Positions 23,977 through 33,034 of a DNA stretch of 37,182 nt are shown in pieces. Within the stretch, counting starts at the first letter, position 1. Each line of letters starts with the position of its first letter. The DNA is from an uncultured Clostridia bacterium. Its GTDB lineage: Bacteria > Bacillota > Clostridia > Peptostreptococcales > Anaerovoracaceae. The stretch covers positions 1-37,182 of the forward strand of contig CALWPQ010000006.1 in NCBI GenBank assembly GCA_944383465.1, written 5' to 3'. Under the pieces are notes generated by a model. The model was given only the letters and a program-made list of their open reading frames with translations. It was not told where the DNA came from and did not search any database. Made by a program: the position numbers and the translations under genes.

Positions 23977-24007
23977 AAAACGGCATAGCTCAAAGCTACG
24001 CCGTTTT
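23977..24007 (-). terminator. Terminator of the cardiolipin synthase gene
   Basis: AAAACGGCATAGCT, loop CAA, AGCTACGCCGTTTT (one G-T pair), 62 bases after the stop, reading into TTTTATCGTTTTG on the minus strand. A very similar hairpin lies at 35-69. Confidence 0.8.
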
Positions 24008-24068
24008 CAAAGTATTCATAATAAATCCTTTTTTACTGCAATGCAAAATCATTTTGCAGATCTAAATC

Positions 24069-25523
24069 TTAAAGCAAATCCGACAAAAGACGAGATATTG
24101 ATTCCTTAAACTTTATCCACAGGCTTCTGCTTTCGTAAAGCTTTTTCGTAAGCTCATGACATTCAAGCATATCATGCTCGAAAATGCTCTCCATCTTCAT
24201 AGCTTCGTCCGCATCGTACACAAAGGCATTAGCCTCAAAATTGAGTGAAAAACTGCGCCTGTCAAAATTGGCAGATCCGCACGAAAACACTTGCCCGTCG
24301 GCAATCATCAGCTTGGAATGCAAAAAACCCTTATCATATACAAACACTCTGCCGCCCGACGCCACAAGGTCCGCAGCATAAGAATATGTGGCCCAGTAAA
24401 CAAACATATGATCCGGCATACACGGAATCATAAGTCTCACATCTACACCCGACTGTGCCGCCATTTTAAGCGACTCGAGAATGCTCTGATCGGGCACAAA
24501 ATACGGTGTCTGTATATAAACATTTTTGCGCGCAGTCGTAATCATCTTCATATATCCGCGCTTTATCTCTTCTTTTTCGGAATTCGGTCCGCTGCTTACT
24601 ATCTGAACACCCGTCTTGCCGCCGGCAACCGCAGGTTCGTACCACACATTTGAAAGCGGAATATCCTCACCCGAAGCCTCGCGCCAGTCAAGCAGAAACC
24701 GCCCGTCTATATCACGCACACAGCCGCCGAAAAAGCGGAGATGAGTATCGCGCCAATATCCAAATTTCTTTTTGCGCCCAAGATATTCACGTCCAATGTT
24801 AAACCCGCCGATATATCCGATACGCCCGTCTATTGTTACAAGCTTTCTATGATTTCTGTAATTTAATTTGAGATTGACCATTCTCAGCTTTGGTCGGAAG
24901 AAAAATGCATATTTGCCACCCGCAGCAGCAAGCTGTTCCAAATCCCTTTCCCAAATTTCTCTGCCCCCTACAGCATCAACAAGAAAACGTACATCAACAC
25001 CCTCTGCTGCTTTCTTTTCAAGGGCTTTAATGAGAGCGTTTCCCACTTCATCACCTTTTACAATGTAAAATTCAACATTTACCGAACTTGTCGCCTCTTC
25101 AATATCTTTGAGCAGCGATTTTATGAAATCATTGCCGTCAACAATAATTTCCGGTGTGTTATCCTGCGTATAGTATGCGCCTCCGTAAGTCTGATTGAGC
25201 CGTATCATATCGCGCCAAATATAGGCCTCGTCACTGTACGGAAATTTGCCGTTTTCCATATCCTCAACCTGTTCTTTGAGCGCCTTTCTTACAAAATACT
25301 CTTCATTCTTCGACAGTTTGAAAAGCCTCTGTCTTGAAATATTCTGGCCTAAAAACAAATAACATACAGCACCGAGCACCGGTATTATAAACAGGACAAA
25401 GAGCCATGCTAACGTCGCTGAAGGATTTTTTCTTTCGAGAAAAATGATTCCCAGCGCCGTTATAAAATTGATAACAAGACAAATTGCTGTCAATATTCCC
25501 AAGCTGCTGAACCATTCAATCAT
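24069..25523 (-). CDS. cls: Cardiolipin synthase (phospholipase D family)
   Basis: A 484-residue membrane enzyme that joins two phosphatidylglycerol molecules to make cardiolipin and glycerol. Two N-terminal membrane helices (about 8-29 and 38-58) precede two phospholipase-D domains. The HKD motifs are intact: H225, K227, D232 in NHRKLVTID, and H402, K404, D409 in LHSKLMIADG, each followed by the conserved GG/GS-N segment. Length matches the ClsA type. The ribosome binding site AAAGGGGGAG precedes the ATG. It is a single gene with its own terminator. Confidence 0.95.
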   Translation of the reverse strand: MIEWFSSLGILTAICLVINFITALGIIFLERKNPSATLAWLFVLFIIPVLGAVCYLFLGQNISRQRLFKLSKNEEYFVRKALKEQVEDMENGKFPYSDEAYIWRDMIRLNQTYGGAYYTQDNTPEIIVDGNDFIKSLLKDIEEATSSVNVEFYIVKGDEVGNALIKALEKKAAEGVDVRFLVDAVGGREIWERDLEQLAAAGGKYAFFFRPKLRMVNLKLNYRNHRKLVTIDGRIGYIGGFNIGREYLGRKKKFGYWRDTHLRFFGGCVRDIDGRFLLDWREASGEDIPLSNVWYEPAVAGGKTGVQIVSSGPNSEKEEIKRGYMKMITTARKNVYIQTPYFVPDQSILESLKMAAQSGVDVRLMIPCMPDHMFVYWATYSYAADLVASGGRVFVYDKGFLHSKLMIADGQVFSCGSANFDRRSFSLNFEANAFVYDADEAMKMESIFEHDMLECHELTKKLYESRSLWIKFKESISRLLSDLL

Positions 25524-25618
25524 ATAGCTCCCCCTTTTTAAATTACTACAAATTCATTGCTGCAAATTTTATCCTTTGAATAGAAAAATATTTTTCGGCT
25601 TTATGTCATGCGGCTAAG

Positions 25619-27406
25619 TTATAAATCAAATATCGTAAGCTTATCGCAATCAAGCGTATCGTAAGCAATCCACCCTACCGCATTTATATATATAGCGTTG
25701 TCATCTTCAAATGGATCTGTACCGTATATTTCCCTGTAAATCTCGGCAGGCAATGTTTCAAATGTGAAATATATGCTTTCACAATCTATAGAAAAGTATA
25801 TTATATTATCGTAAAGTTTGTCTATATATTCTTCGTTAAGTTTTTCAATTTCATTGCTGCTTCCGGTTTTAAAAGCAGGAAGTTTATCTGAATTTTCAAG
25901 CCTTGTTGAATTTTCGCTGTCCAAGCTTTTGTTTATACTGTCAATAAACGCCTGTTTAATGATACCGCTTATATCTGCATCCTCTTTAAATATATCGGAA
26001 AGCTCTATCGGTTCATTTTGCTCGAGGCGCGTATCATATGTCTCGCGGCGGCTTATTTCTTCATAAAAATAATCCTTTTGCTCCTCGCTGTCATCTTGCC
26101 TGCCCTCATATACATATTTATATCCCGAATAAGTGATATTGACAAACGGCCCTACTTCGTCAACCCTTGCGGTTAAAGAATAATCGCCTACTATGCGCGA
26201 TAGATTCGCATCTTCCGGCAGTTTTTCGTTTATTTCACTCAGTATTTCTTCCTCCGGTATATTCACAAAATCGCTCATTCTCTCTTTTATATATTTAGGC
26301 ACGCTCTTTGGGCAATTCGCGCTTCTGATTAAATAAATAGTGCCGTTTTCTCCTATTGTCTTATATTCATCAGCTACTATTTCAATATTTTGGGCATCTT
26401 GTATGCTGTACGGAAAATGTTTGCTAACCGGCGCCTCCGATTCATAAATACTTTCTTTCTCATCGAAAAATCTTTCAGATACCGCAACCTTATCGGAAAA
26501 TGGCACTGTTACGAACGCCGGGTAATAACCTGTATCAAATTCCGGTGTTTCATAATCGAGCACGATATTTATGCCGCTATTATTTATGCTGTATTTCTGA
26601 TCCGCAGATATTCCCGTAAAAGGCGCAGCTATTTTAACATCGCTGCCTATATCCCATATTTCTTCATCACCGTTACCGCGTGCGATAGCCTCGTTAATAG
26701 CCTCGTTTACACAGGCGAGCGCATCGACATCATTGCAGAACATATCGACTATGCCTATATCATTACCCGTATTCAAATCTAAGTTCAGTGTTTCCTGAAA
26801 CGCAAAATATACACTGTTGTCATATCCGTACTCATTTTTTTCAACTAAAACGGATTTATAACTTCCGGACACATACATAGTCACCGATAATATATTATTA
26901 TCATTTAATTCTACCGATTGATAAGCGCTTTTATACCCTTCCTTTGCACTTTCAGGATTTTCGCCGATTTCAGCCTTGATTCCTCTATACGGCGGTATTT
27001 TGTTTATATTGTCTAAACATAAATTTTTTAGCTTTTCGTTGACAATTTCCTCAACATCCTTATCCTTAAGCCCTGAAACCTGCATATAGTGACCCGAGAA
27101 AAACACTTCTTCAGCATCCCATTTCTCTTTTTCGTCGTCACTCATTTGAGAATATTCATATCCTGCCGGATAATCGATGGTACGCACACTGCCGTCGCTG
27201 TTTATATTTATCATATCTACCGTCAAATTATTTTTCGTAAAATATTTAACTCCTGACGGCGATTTTACATTTTTACCTGTATGTACTATCTTTTCCTCAT
27301 CGTCCCCGCCTGCGTCGGTACCGCTGCAGGCAGCAAGCGAAAATACCATAAATAGCGCCAGAAGCAGGCACAAAGCTTTTGCCGCGGCTGTTCCTGTTTT
27401 TTTCAT
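25619..27406 (-). CDS. Large lipoprotein of unknown function
   Basis: A 595-residue predicted lipoprotein with signal peptide 1-26 and lipobox SLAAC (lipid on C27). The body is acidic, has no membrane segment, and appears to contain two related halves: both include a LxxIFxED/IVDMF-type stretch and a terminal WxAYDT or PAFVTVPFS strand, reminiscent of RsiV/DUF3298-type extracellular domains. That resemblance is weak. ATG 27406 is chosen because GGGAGG lies 12 bases upstream and the signal peptide then starts MKKTG; the earlier ATG at 27430 adds a non-signal-like extension. It follows the PstS-like gene by 42 bases, probably in one transcript. Confidence 0.75.
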   Translation of the reverse strand: MKKTGTAAAKALCLLLALFMVFSLAACSGTDAGGDDEEKIVHTGKNVKSPSGVKYFTKNNLTVDMININSDGSVRTIDYPAGYEYSQMSDDEKEKWDAEEVFFSGHYMQVSGLKDKDVEEIVNEKLKNLCLDNINKIPPYRGIKAEIGENPESAKEGYKSAYQSVELNDNNILSVTMYVSGSYKSVLVEKNEYGYDNSVYFAFQETLNLDLNTGNDIGIVDMFCNDVDALACVNEAINEAIARGNGDEEIWDIGSDVKIAAPFTGISADQKYSINNSGINIVLDYETPEFDTGYYPAFVTVPFSDKVAVSERFFDEKESIYESEAPVSKHFPYSIQDAQNIEIVADEYKTIGENGTIYLIRSANCPKSVPKYIKERMSDFVNIPEEEILSEINEKLPEDANLSRIVGDYSLTARVDEVGPFVNITYSGYKYVYEGRQDDSEEQKDYFYEEISRRETYDTRLEQNEPIELSDIFKEDADISGIIKQAFIDSINKSLDSENSTRLENSDKLPAFKTGSSNEIEKLNEEYIDKLYDNIIYFSIDCESIYFTFETLPAEIYREIYGTDPFEDDNAIYINAVGWIAYDTLDCDKLTIFDL

Positions 27407-27448
27407 CCTGCCATTACACCTCCCATGCACAAATTTAAGATAAAGCGC

Positions 27449-28390
27449 TTATTCTTCATCCGCGCTGTCTGCAATTCTCGGCACATAGCCCGCTTCTCTC
27501 GCAGTTTCCTGTCCGCTTGGACTTACGAGCCATTTTAATATATCGCGCACCGGGCTGTCCTCAGGTGTGTTCGCATTGATAATTGCATACGACGGATTTA
27601 TAAGCGGATAGGTGCCGTTTGCTATCGTGTCATCACTCGGCTCTATACCGTCTATCTGCACAAGCTTTATCTGGTCTGTATAATGCATGCTTGTCACATA
27701 ATAATAATATGAATATCCGATAGCACCCTCTGAATTTTCATAAGAGGCCACCGCATCTATAATACCGCCCATTTCAGATATCTTCATTTCCGTAGGCGCT
27801 TCCATTATTTCATCCTCAGAAATTATATAATGGTACATTCCAGTTTGACTTCCCGAGTTATTAGGCCTCTGATATGCTATAATATCCACATCATCGCCGC
27901 CAACTTCCGACCAGTTTGTAATTTTTCCCGCATATATATCGTGCAGCTGCTGTACCGTGAGGCTCTCTATCGGATTGCTCTTATTTACAAAAAATACAAA
28001 AGCGCCGTTTAAAAACGGAGTCATTTCAAATTCAACCCCCGCCTCATCTGCCATCCTCTGCTGATCCTCAGACGGCAGAGAGCAAAAGATAATATCTACG
28101 CTGCCGTTAATGAGGTTTCTGTATGCACCGTCTGTTTTACTGCAAAGCACCCACTGACGCGCTTCCTCGATATCGACATTAAGGAGCTTCGATGCCATAA
28201 GCTCATAATAAGGCGCGAGCGCCGTAGCGCCATCTATCTTTGGCAAAGTTTCTGTCGTAAATGAAAGCCCCGCCAGCTCATCGTCAACCGGAGCATTATC
28301 ATCTTCATTTGCTGTGCAGCCCCAAAATACTACTGCCGATAAAAGCAGTGACAGCGCAATACACATGCATAAAAGTTTCTTTCTTTTCAT
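27449..28390 (-). CDS. PstS-like phosphate-binding-type lipoprotein
   Basis: A 313-residue lipoprotein (lipobox VVFWGC, C25) with the PBP-like fold of the PstS group. Motifs include KIDGATALAPYYELMA, GSVDIIFCSLPS, IYAGKITNWSEVGG and QRPNNSGSQTGMYHYI, which form the oxyanion pocket in phosphate-binding relatives. No pstC, pstA, pstB or phoU lies nearby, so it may deliver ligand to transporters elsewhere or act as a sensor together with the lipoprotein encoded downstream. A weak TTAAAA-17-TAAAAT promoter lies upstream around 28440-28470, and GGAAAGAGAG precedes the ATG. Confidence 0.85.
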   Translation of the reverse strand: MKRKKLLCMCIALSLLLSAVVFWGCTANEDDNAPVDDELAGLSFTTETLPKIDGATALAPYYELMASKLLNVDIEEARQWVLCSKTDGAYRNLINGSVDIIFCSLPSEDQQRMADEAGVEFEMTPFLNGAFVFFVNKSNPIESLTVQQLHDIYAGKITNWSEVGGDDVDIIAYQRPNNSGSQTGMYHYIISEDEIMEAPTEMKISEMGGIIDAVASYENSEGAIGYSYYYYVTSMHYTDQIKLVQIDGIEPSDDTIANGTYPLINPSYAIINANTPEDSPVRDILKWLVSPSGQETAREAGYVPRIADSADEE

Positions 28391-28512
28391 CTCTCTTTCC
28401 TTACCTTTCTTTCCGTTTTGATAAAACTTTCTGTACTGTTATTTTAACATATTATGTTTATACTTTTAAGACGGATTTTCTGCGCTTTTGTTCCTTTTTC
28501 TTCCGTACTGCT

Positions 28513-29925
28513 CTATCCCTTCTTCTTCGGCTTTTTCATAGAGCATAAAGCGCCAATGAGTGCAAGCGCGGTAAAGACAATAAATGCTGTATGCATCACA
28601 GTAATGAGCATTTGCGGCTCTGCGTCTTTAAGTGTCTTGTCTCCGATATAAATTGAGACAATTATCGTGATGATTGTCATACTTACAGTATGACCAAGCG
28701 ATCTCATCGTTGCCAGTACAGATGACGCCACTCCGAGCGACTCCTGAGATACGCACGACATCACAGCATTTGTATTCGGCGAGCTGAAAAGCGCTGCTCC
28801 CGCGCCAGAGAGCAGGAGCGCACCGATGATGACTAAAATATGCGTATCTTCGGAAACAAAAACAAAGATTAGAAGTGAAAGCGCCGTAACCGCCATTCCC
28901 GCCGCAGCTAGAAAAAACGGCAAAATACGGTCTGAAAGTCTGCCTGCAAGCGGTGAAAGCACTGCCATAACAGCAGGAGACGCTATAAGTATAAGCCCGG
29001 CTGTTTGAGAATTATATCCAAGCACAGTCTGCAAATAAATAGAAAGCAGATAGCTTACTGCATACACCGCACCGTAACCGAGAAGAGCCGCCAGATTTGC
29101 CAGCGTATAAGCCGGACTTTCTTTAAAAATGCGTACATCTATAACAGGCGATTTTGTTCTTAGCTCTCGAAAAACAAAAACTGCGAAGAGAAGCAGACCC
29201 GCACATGCAATATACGGCGCAAAGCTGTTTCTCATAATATCGGTAAGCCCGTAAACGAGAGCAAGCAGCGCCATTATAAAAAATACGTTGCCCGTAATGT
29301 CAAAATTCTTTTTTTTACCATCTGCGGCTTTGCTTTCTGCTTCGCCAGCTTCCGAAGCCACATCCCTGTTTTTTGACGGAATACCGAAAATCACTGACAC
29401 AAGTACCACCGCGCTTACCGCGCACCCCGCTATAAATATCGATCTCCAGCCGAAATTATAATTGAGAAATCCGCCCAGCACCGGGCCTGCCGCAAGGCCG
29501 ACATATGTTGAAGCCGTAGCATACCCAAGTACTCTGCCGCGCTCATTTTCACTGAATTTACTTATGAGTATGGCGTGATTAGTCGCAAATATCATAGAGG
29601 CGCCAAACCCCTGTGCCCCGCGTCCTATGACAACAGAAATAAGTCCGCGCGCAAAAACGGAAAAGAAAGAAGCGGCCCCAAAGACCGCTATTCCCAAGGC
29701 AAGCACGAGCTTTCTAGATGTTATATCCGCTATCCTGCCAAACGGCACGGCAAAAGCCGCGGCTATCAGCATATATACTGTCACTACCCAACCTATTGCA
29801 CCCGCGCTTACATTAAATTCACCGCTCATATCAGGAACCGACAAATTGAGTGCGCTCCCCATAAATGTTGTTATAAACGAAGTGATAACAGCTGCAAAGA
29901 TCACAGCTTTTTGTACTTTTTGCAT
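28513..29925 (-). CDS. MFS multidrug exporter, DHA2 (14-helix) type
   Basis: A 470-residue proton-coupled drug exporter of the EmrB/QacA group with about 14 hydrophobic helices. The loop 2-3 motif A is FGRIADITSRK, and motif C-like GPVLGGFLNYNFGWRSIF lies in helix 5-6. A charged cytoplasmic insert (about 193-210, rich in E/K) splits the two halves as usual. Substrate is unknown. Its ribosome binding site overlaps the end of the esterase gene, from which it is separated by 3 bases, so the two are coupled. Confidence 0.9.
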   Translation of the reverse strand: MQKVQKAVIFAAVITSFITTFMGSALNLSVPDMSGEFNVSAGAIGWVVTVYMLIAAAFAVPFGRIADITSRKLVLALGIAVFGAASFFSVFARGLISVVIGRGAQGFGASMIFATNHAILISKFSENERGRVLGYATASTYVGLAAGPVLGGFLNYNFGWRSIFIAGCAVSAVVLVSVIFGIPSKNRDVASEAGEAESKAADGKKKNFDITGNVFFIMALLALVYGLTDIMRNSFAPYIACAGLLLFAVFVFRELRTKSPVIDVRIFKESPAYTLANLAALLGYGAVYAVSYLLSIYLQTVLGYNSQTAGLILIASPAVMAVLSPLAGRLSDRILPFFLAAAGMAVTALSLLIFVFVSEDTHILVIIGALLLSGAGAALFSSPNTNAVMSCVSQESLGVASSVLATMRSLGHTVSMTIITIIVSIYIGDKTLKDAEPQMLITVMHTAFIVFTALALIGALCSMKKPKKKG

Positions 29926-29928
29926 TTT

Positions 29929-31227
29929 CTATCTATCCTTTTCCCCTTCAAGGAGCGTACCGCCGTTACCTTTATATACGACGGCAATAGTCTCTCCTAT
30001 ATCATCTCCGAGGATATTATCACCTTTTTGCGTATAATGCAGATTATCTTCGCGCAGTGTTCCGTCTTGCGTAGTAAATGTGCCGGCAAGTCTGCTTGCC
30101 ATATATATGTCTTCGTACGCCTGCGCCAGCCTTTCCTGTGCATCGTTAGGTCTGAAAAATCTCGAGGCAACATTGCTTATAAACGCATATTCAAATCCGA
30201 AATCGGTACCGCATAATGCACTGTGAATGGTGAGGAAACTTTCCATATATTCCTCCGGCGGCAGCCATTCGTCAGATTCGCCCTGAATCCATATATAGCT
30301 TCTCACTCTCGGCTCAAAACGCTCAGCAAACCAATCTGTTCTCATAATACTGTTCATTACATTCCAAGAGCTGAGAACGGTGTCATATCCATCGCTTCCC
30401 GGTAAAAAGCCTGCTATCTTCATACTGCTGATGCCCGTATTTATTATGAGCACTTTTTCACCCAGCTCATCGTAAAGACGTTTTGCCAGTGATGCTTCAA
30501 TATTGCCGTACCTCATATTTCCTTTATCGTCTGTAAGACATTCTATCGTATATTCGCTGATAGCCGCGTTGTAAATATAGCCTGTCCCTTTTTTAATGAC
30601 GGTTGCTTCTTCGACGCTGACATAATAATATGAGGCATTGCTTTGTCCTGTAAGCATATATACGCTGATAGGTGTTTTTACCGTTCTTGTTATTACAAGT
30701 TCTTCTATATTATGTCCATCATCCGCCGTTATTACTACACCTTTATCGCTTACATTTATAATATGCACTTCGCCGTCATCCGATACTTGCGCAATGCTTG
30801 CGTCACTTGATGTATATGTAACCTCGCCCTGCACTTCAAACGACGGGACAAAATAGTAATAATCGTCATATTGCAGCTCAAATCCCAGCGCCGGATCTTT
30901 TAAAAATTTTATTTCGTATATATCTTCACCACATACAATTTTAGCGAAAGCTTCCGTTTCACCATCCGCAAAAAATGCTTGATATACCGCGTCTGCATCA
31001 TCGCATACTAACTGCGGTACGCGCGGTCTTCCTGCCGGTATAAGCACGCAGCCATCTTTTATTGCATAACTTTGATCATCAAGCGTCATTTCAGGCACAA
31101 ATGGTTCTTCTGCATCAGCTTTTTTGCCCGAAAACAAATATACTGCGCAAAACGCTGCTGTAATTGCTATTAGAATAAAAATCAATATTGCTGTTATTTT
31201 TGATAAATTTTTCTTTTTCATATTCAT
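29929..31227 (-). CDS. Membrane-anchored sialate O-acetylesterase-like SGNH hydrolase
   Basis: A 432-residue protein with an N-terminal anchor helix (11-33). A Big_2-like beta domain (about 108-182, with YTSSDASIAQVSDDGEV) precedes an esterase domain of the SASA/DUF303 type from about 187. Catalytic elements are visible: GQSN with S196, WIQGESD (316-319), and D394/H397 in DNLHY. It probably removes acetyl groups from a surface glycan or glycopeptide outside the cell. No clear ribosome binding site is seen before the first or third codon. It shares an operon with the MFS exporter; TTGACC-17-TTAAAA upstream is a possible promoter. Confidence 0.85.
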   Translation of the reverse strand: MNMKKKNLSKITAILIFILIAITAAFCAVYLFSGKKADAEEPFVPEMTLDDQSYAIKDGCVLIPAGRPRVPQLVCDDADAVYQAFFADGETEAFAKIVCGEDIYEIKFLKDPALGFELQYDDYYYFVPSFEVQGEVTYTSSDASIAQVSDDGEVHIINVSDKGVVITADDGHNIEELVITRTVKTPISVYMLTGQSNASYYYVSVEEATVIKKGTGYIYNAAISEYTIECLTDDKGNMRYGNIEASLAKRLYDELGEKVLIINTGISSMKIAGFLPGSDGYDTVLSSWNVMNSIMRTDWFAERFEPRVRSYIWIQGESDEWLPPEEYMESFLTIHSALCGTDFGFEYAFISNVASRFFRPNDAQERLAQAYEDIYMASRLAGTFTTQDGTLREDNLHYTQKGDNILGDDIGETIAVVYKGNGGTLLEGEKDR

Positions 31228-31380
31228 AATCTTTTCGCTTTTATTTTTTTCAAAATTATTTTAACTATTATACATCATACAGGTCAATTTTGTTAGCATT
31301 TTTGACATTTTTCTTTCTCTTTTAATGCTATGTTGTTATAATATATTCAAGTATTGATTTTGTGGATGGGAGGATTTGAT
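31228..31380. promoter_or_regulatory. Divergent control region between esterase and LUD genes
   Basis: On the plus strand TATAAT at 31337-31342 with TGT before it forms an extended -10 for the LUD gene, without a good -35. On the minus strand, TTGACC and TATAAT boxes near 31270-31295 may serve the esterase gene. No obvious operator. Confidence 0.45.
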
Positions 31381-32022
31381 ATGAACAAAGAATTGTTTGA
31401 CAAGAGAAATGCTCTTTACGGCCCGACCGTTGTAAAAGCGCTTGAAGCAAGAGGTTTTGAAGCATATTACTGCAAAGATAAGGGAGAAGCTCTCGAAAAA
31501 GCGCTGTCTGTTATTCCAAAAGAGCACTCTGTAGGCTGGGGCGGCTCTGCGAGCATAAACGAAATCGGTCTCGTGGATAGATTAAGAAAAGACGGTTATA
31601 CTCTTGTAGACAGAGACCTTGGCAAAACACCTGAGGAAAAAGCTGATATTATGAGACAGGCGCTTACGGCGGACACTTTTATCATGAGCACGAATGCGCT
31701 CACAGAAAACGGTGAGCTTCTCAATGTTGACGGCAGCGGCAACAGGGTTGCGGCGCTTTGCTTCGGCCCGAAGAGCATCGTGATGATTGTCGGTATAAAT
31801 AAAGTGGTACGCAACATCGACGCTGCTATCGCGCGCGTGCAAACAATAGCAGCCCCGATAAACGCGGCAAGATTTGGACTCAAAACGCCTTGCGGCGTAA
31901 CAGGCAAATGCGGAGAATGTACAGGCGACGGCTGTATATGCGTAGATTGGGTGGTTACGAGAAAGTCAAATCCTAAAGGCAGGATCAAAGTTATTCTCGT
32001 AGGCGAAGAGCTTGGATTCTAA
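31381..32022 (+). CDS. LUD-domain protein, LutC-like (lactate utilisation family)
   Basis: A 213-residue cytoplasmic protein of the LUD (DUF162) family. Typical elements are GWGGSASINEIGL, DTFIMSTNALTENGELLNVDGSGNRVAA (split here) and the substrate-loop IVGINKVV. A cysteine-rich stretch near the end (CGVTGKCGECTGDGCIC) is common in this clostridial subgroup and could bind metal. The partners LutA and LutB are absent from the window, so lactate oxidation is not implied. ATG 31381 has GGGAGG seven bases upstream. It is a single gene between a divergent promoter region and a terminator. Confidence 0.9.
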   Translation: MNKELFDKRNALYGPTVVKALEARGFEAYYCKDKGEALEKALSVIPKEHSVGWGGSASINEIGLVDRLRKDGYTLVDRDLGKTPEEKADIMRQALTADTFIMSTNALTENGELLNVDGSGNRVAALCFGPKSIVMIVGINKVVRNIDAAIARVQTIAAPINAARFGLKTPCGVTGKCGECTGDGCICVDWVVTRKSNPKGRIKVILVGEELGF

Positions 32023-32030
32023 ATTTAAAA

Positions 32031-32062
32031 AAGGATGCTTCCTATTCTTAGGAAGCACCCTT
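32031..32062. terminator. Bidirectional terminator between LUD and nucleotidyltransferase genes
   Basis: AAGGATGCTTCCT, loop ATTCTT, AGGAAGCACCCTT: 13 pairs with one wobble, flanked by TTTATTTTT on the plus strand and TTTTTTAAATTT on the minus strand. Confidence 0.9.
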
Positions 32063-32091
32063 TTATTTTTAAGATATTTTAAAGCTAACCT

Positions 32092-33012
32092 TTATTTCCA
32101 AAGCTTATCGGGATAAAAACCCTTATCTTTAAGCGACTGCAGCGCGTTTACAACATCCTCTTTATCTTCTTTATATGTCACACCATACCATTTATCATAT
32201 GACCTCAGCATGCGCACGCGCGCTTTACCGTTTCCGAGAAGCTCCTGAACTACAGAAGGCAGGAAAAATTCTGCCTTGAGCGGATTTTCTGAGAGCGCGC
32301 CCTCAAGAAATTTAGGAAAGCTTACAAGAATTTCTTTCATAAAACTCTCCGTAAATCCCCAAAAGTTCATCGATACCGGCGTGCCCCGCAGTATTTTCGT
32401 GAAGCTTTCGCCGTCATCCTCAGTGTATGCTATTTCATTATCTTTCCACATAATTTTTGTCCGCTCGTGTATTTCCGCAAGATATCCGTCCTCTGTCTCC
32501 CTGCACACACCGCGCGCAACATAGCCGTTTTCCGTAAGTGTATTTTCAATATTGTAGCCCACCATACAATAATTGTAGGCATCATCATCCTCGGCTAAGA
32601 TTAAATAATCGTATATCATGTGAAACGCGCCCGCACCATAGTAATCGTCCGCATTTATTACAGCAAAAGGTCCATCTATCAAATCCCGGCAGGCGAGCAC
32701 AGCGTGACCTGTCCCCCACGGCTTTTCCCTGCCCTGCGGCACCGTAAAGCCACTGGGAAGATCGCTTATTTCCTGGTATGCATATACCGTTTCTATGTAT
32801 TTATCCGCTTTCCCCTCTATGCGTTTCTTAAAATCTTCTTCTATTTCCTTTTTTATAACGAAAATCACTTTTTTAAACCCTGCCATCACAGCGTCATAAA
32901 GGGAAAAATCGAGTATTATTTCGTCTTTATCGCTTACAGGATCCATCTGCTTGAGTCCGCCGTAGCGGCTTCCAAGCCCTGCGGCCATTATAACAAGTAC
33001 CGGTTCTTTCAT
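32092..33012 (-). CDS. Sugar-phosphate nucleotidyltransferase-like protein
   Basis: A 306-residue NTP_transferase-fold protein. The nucleotide-binding signature is present at the start as MAAGLGSRYGGLKQMDPV, and the metal-binding INADDYYG lies near residue 120. The GTGHAVLACRDLI stretch also fits. It would activate a sugar 1-phosphate with an NTP, giving a precursor for surface polysaccharide; the sugar is unknown. There is no hexapeptide-repeat C-terminus, so it is not GlmU. It starts 22 bases after the ABC exporter gene and is the last gene of the operon before the terminator. Confidence 0.9.
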   Translation of the reverse strand: MKEPVLVIMAAGLGSRYGGLKQMDPVSDKDEIILDFSLYDAVMAGFKKVIFVIKKEIEEDFKKRIEGKADKYIETVYAYQEISDLPSGFTVPQGREKPWGTGHAVLACRDLIDGPFAVINADDYYGAGAFHMIYDYLILAEDDDAYNYCMVGYNIENTLTENGYVARGVCRETEDGYLAEIHERTKIMWKDNEIAYTEDDGESFTKILRGTPVSMNFWGFTESFMKEILVSFPKFLEGALSENPLKAEFFLPSVVQELLGNGKARVRMLRSYDKWYGVTYKEDKEDVVNALQSLKDKGFYPDKLWK

Positions 33013-33034
33013 ATCGCATTACCTTCTTTCTGAT

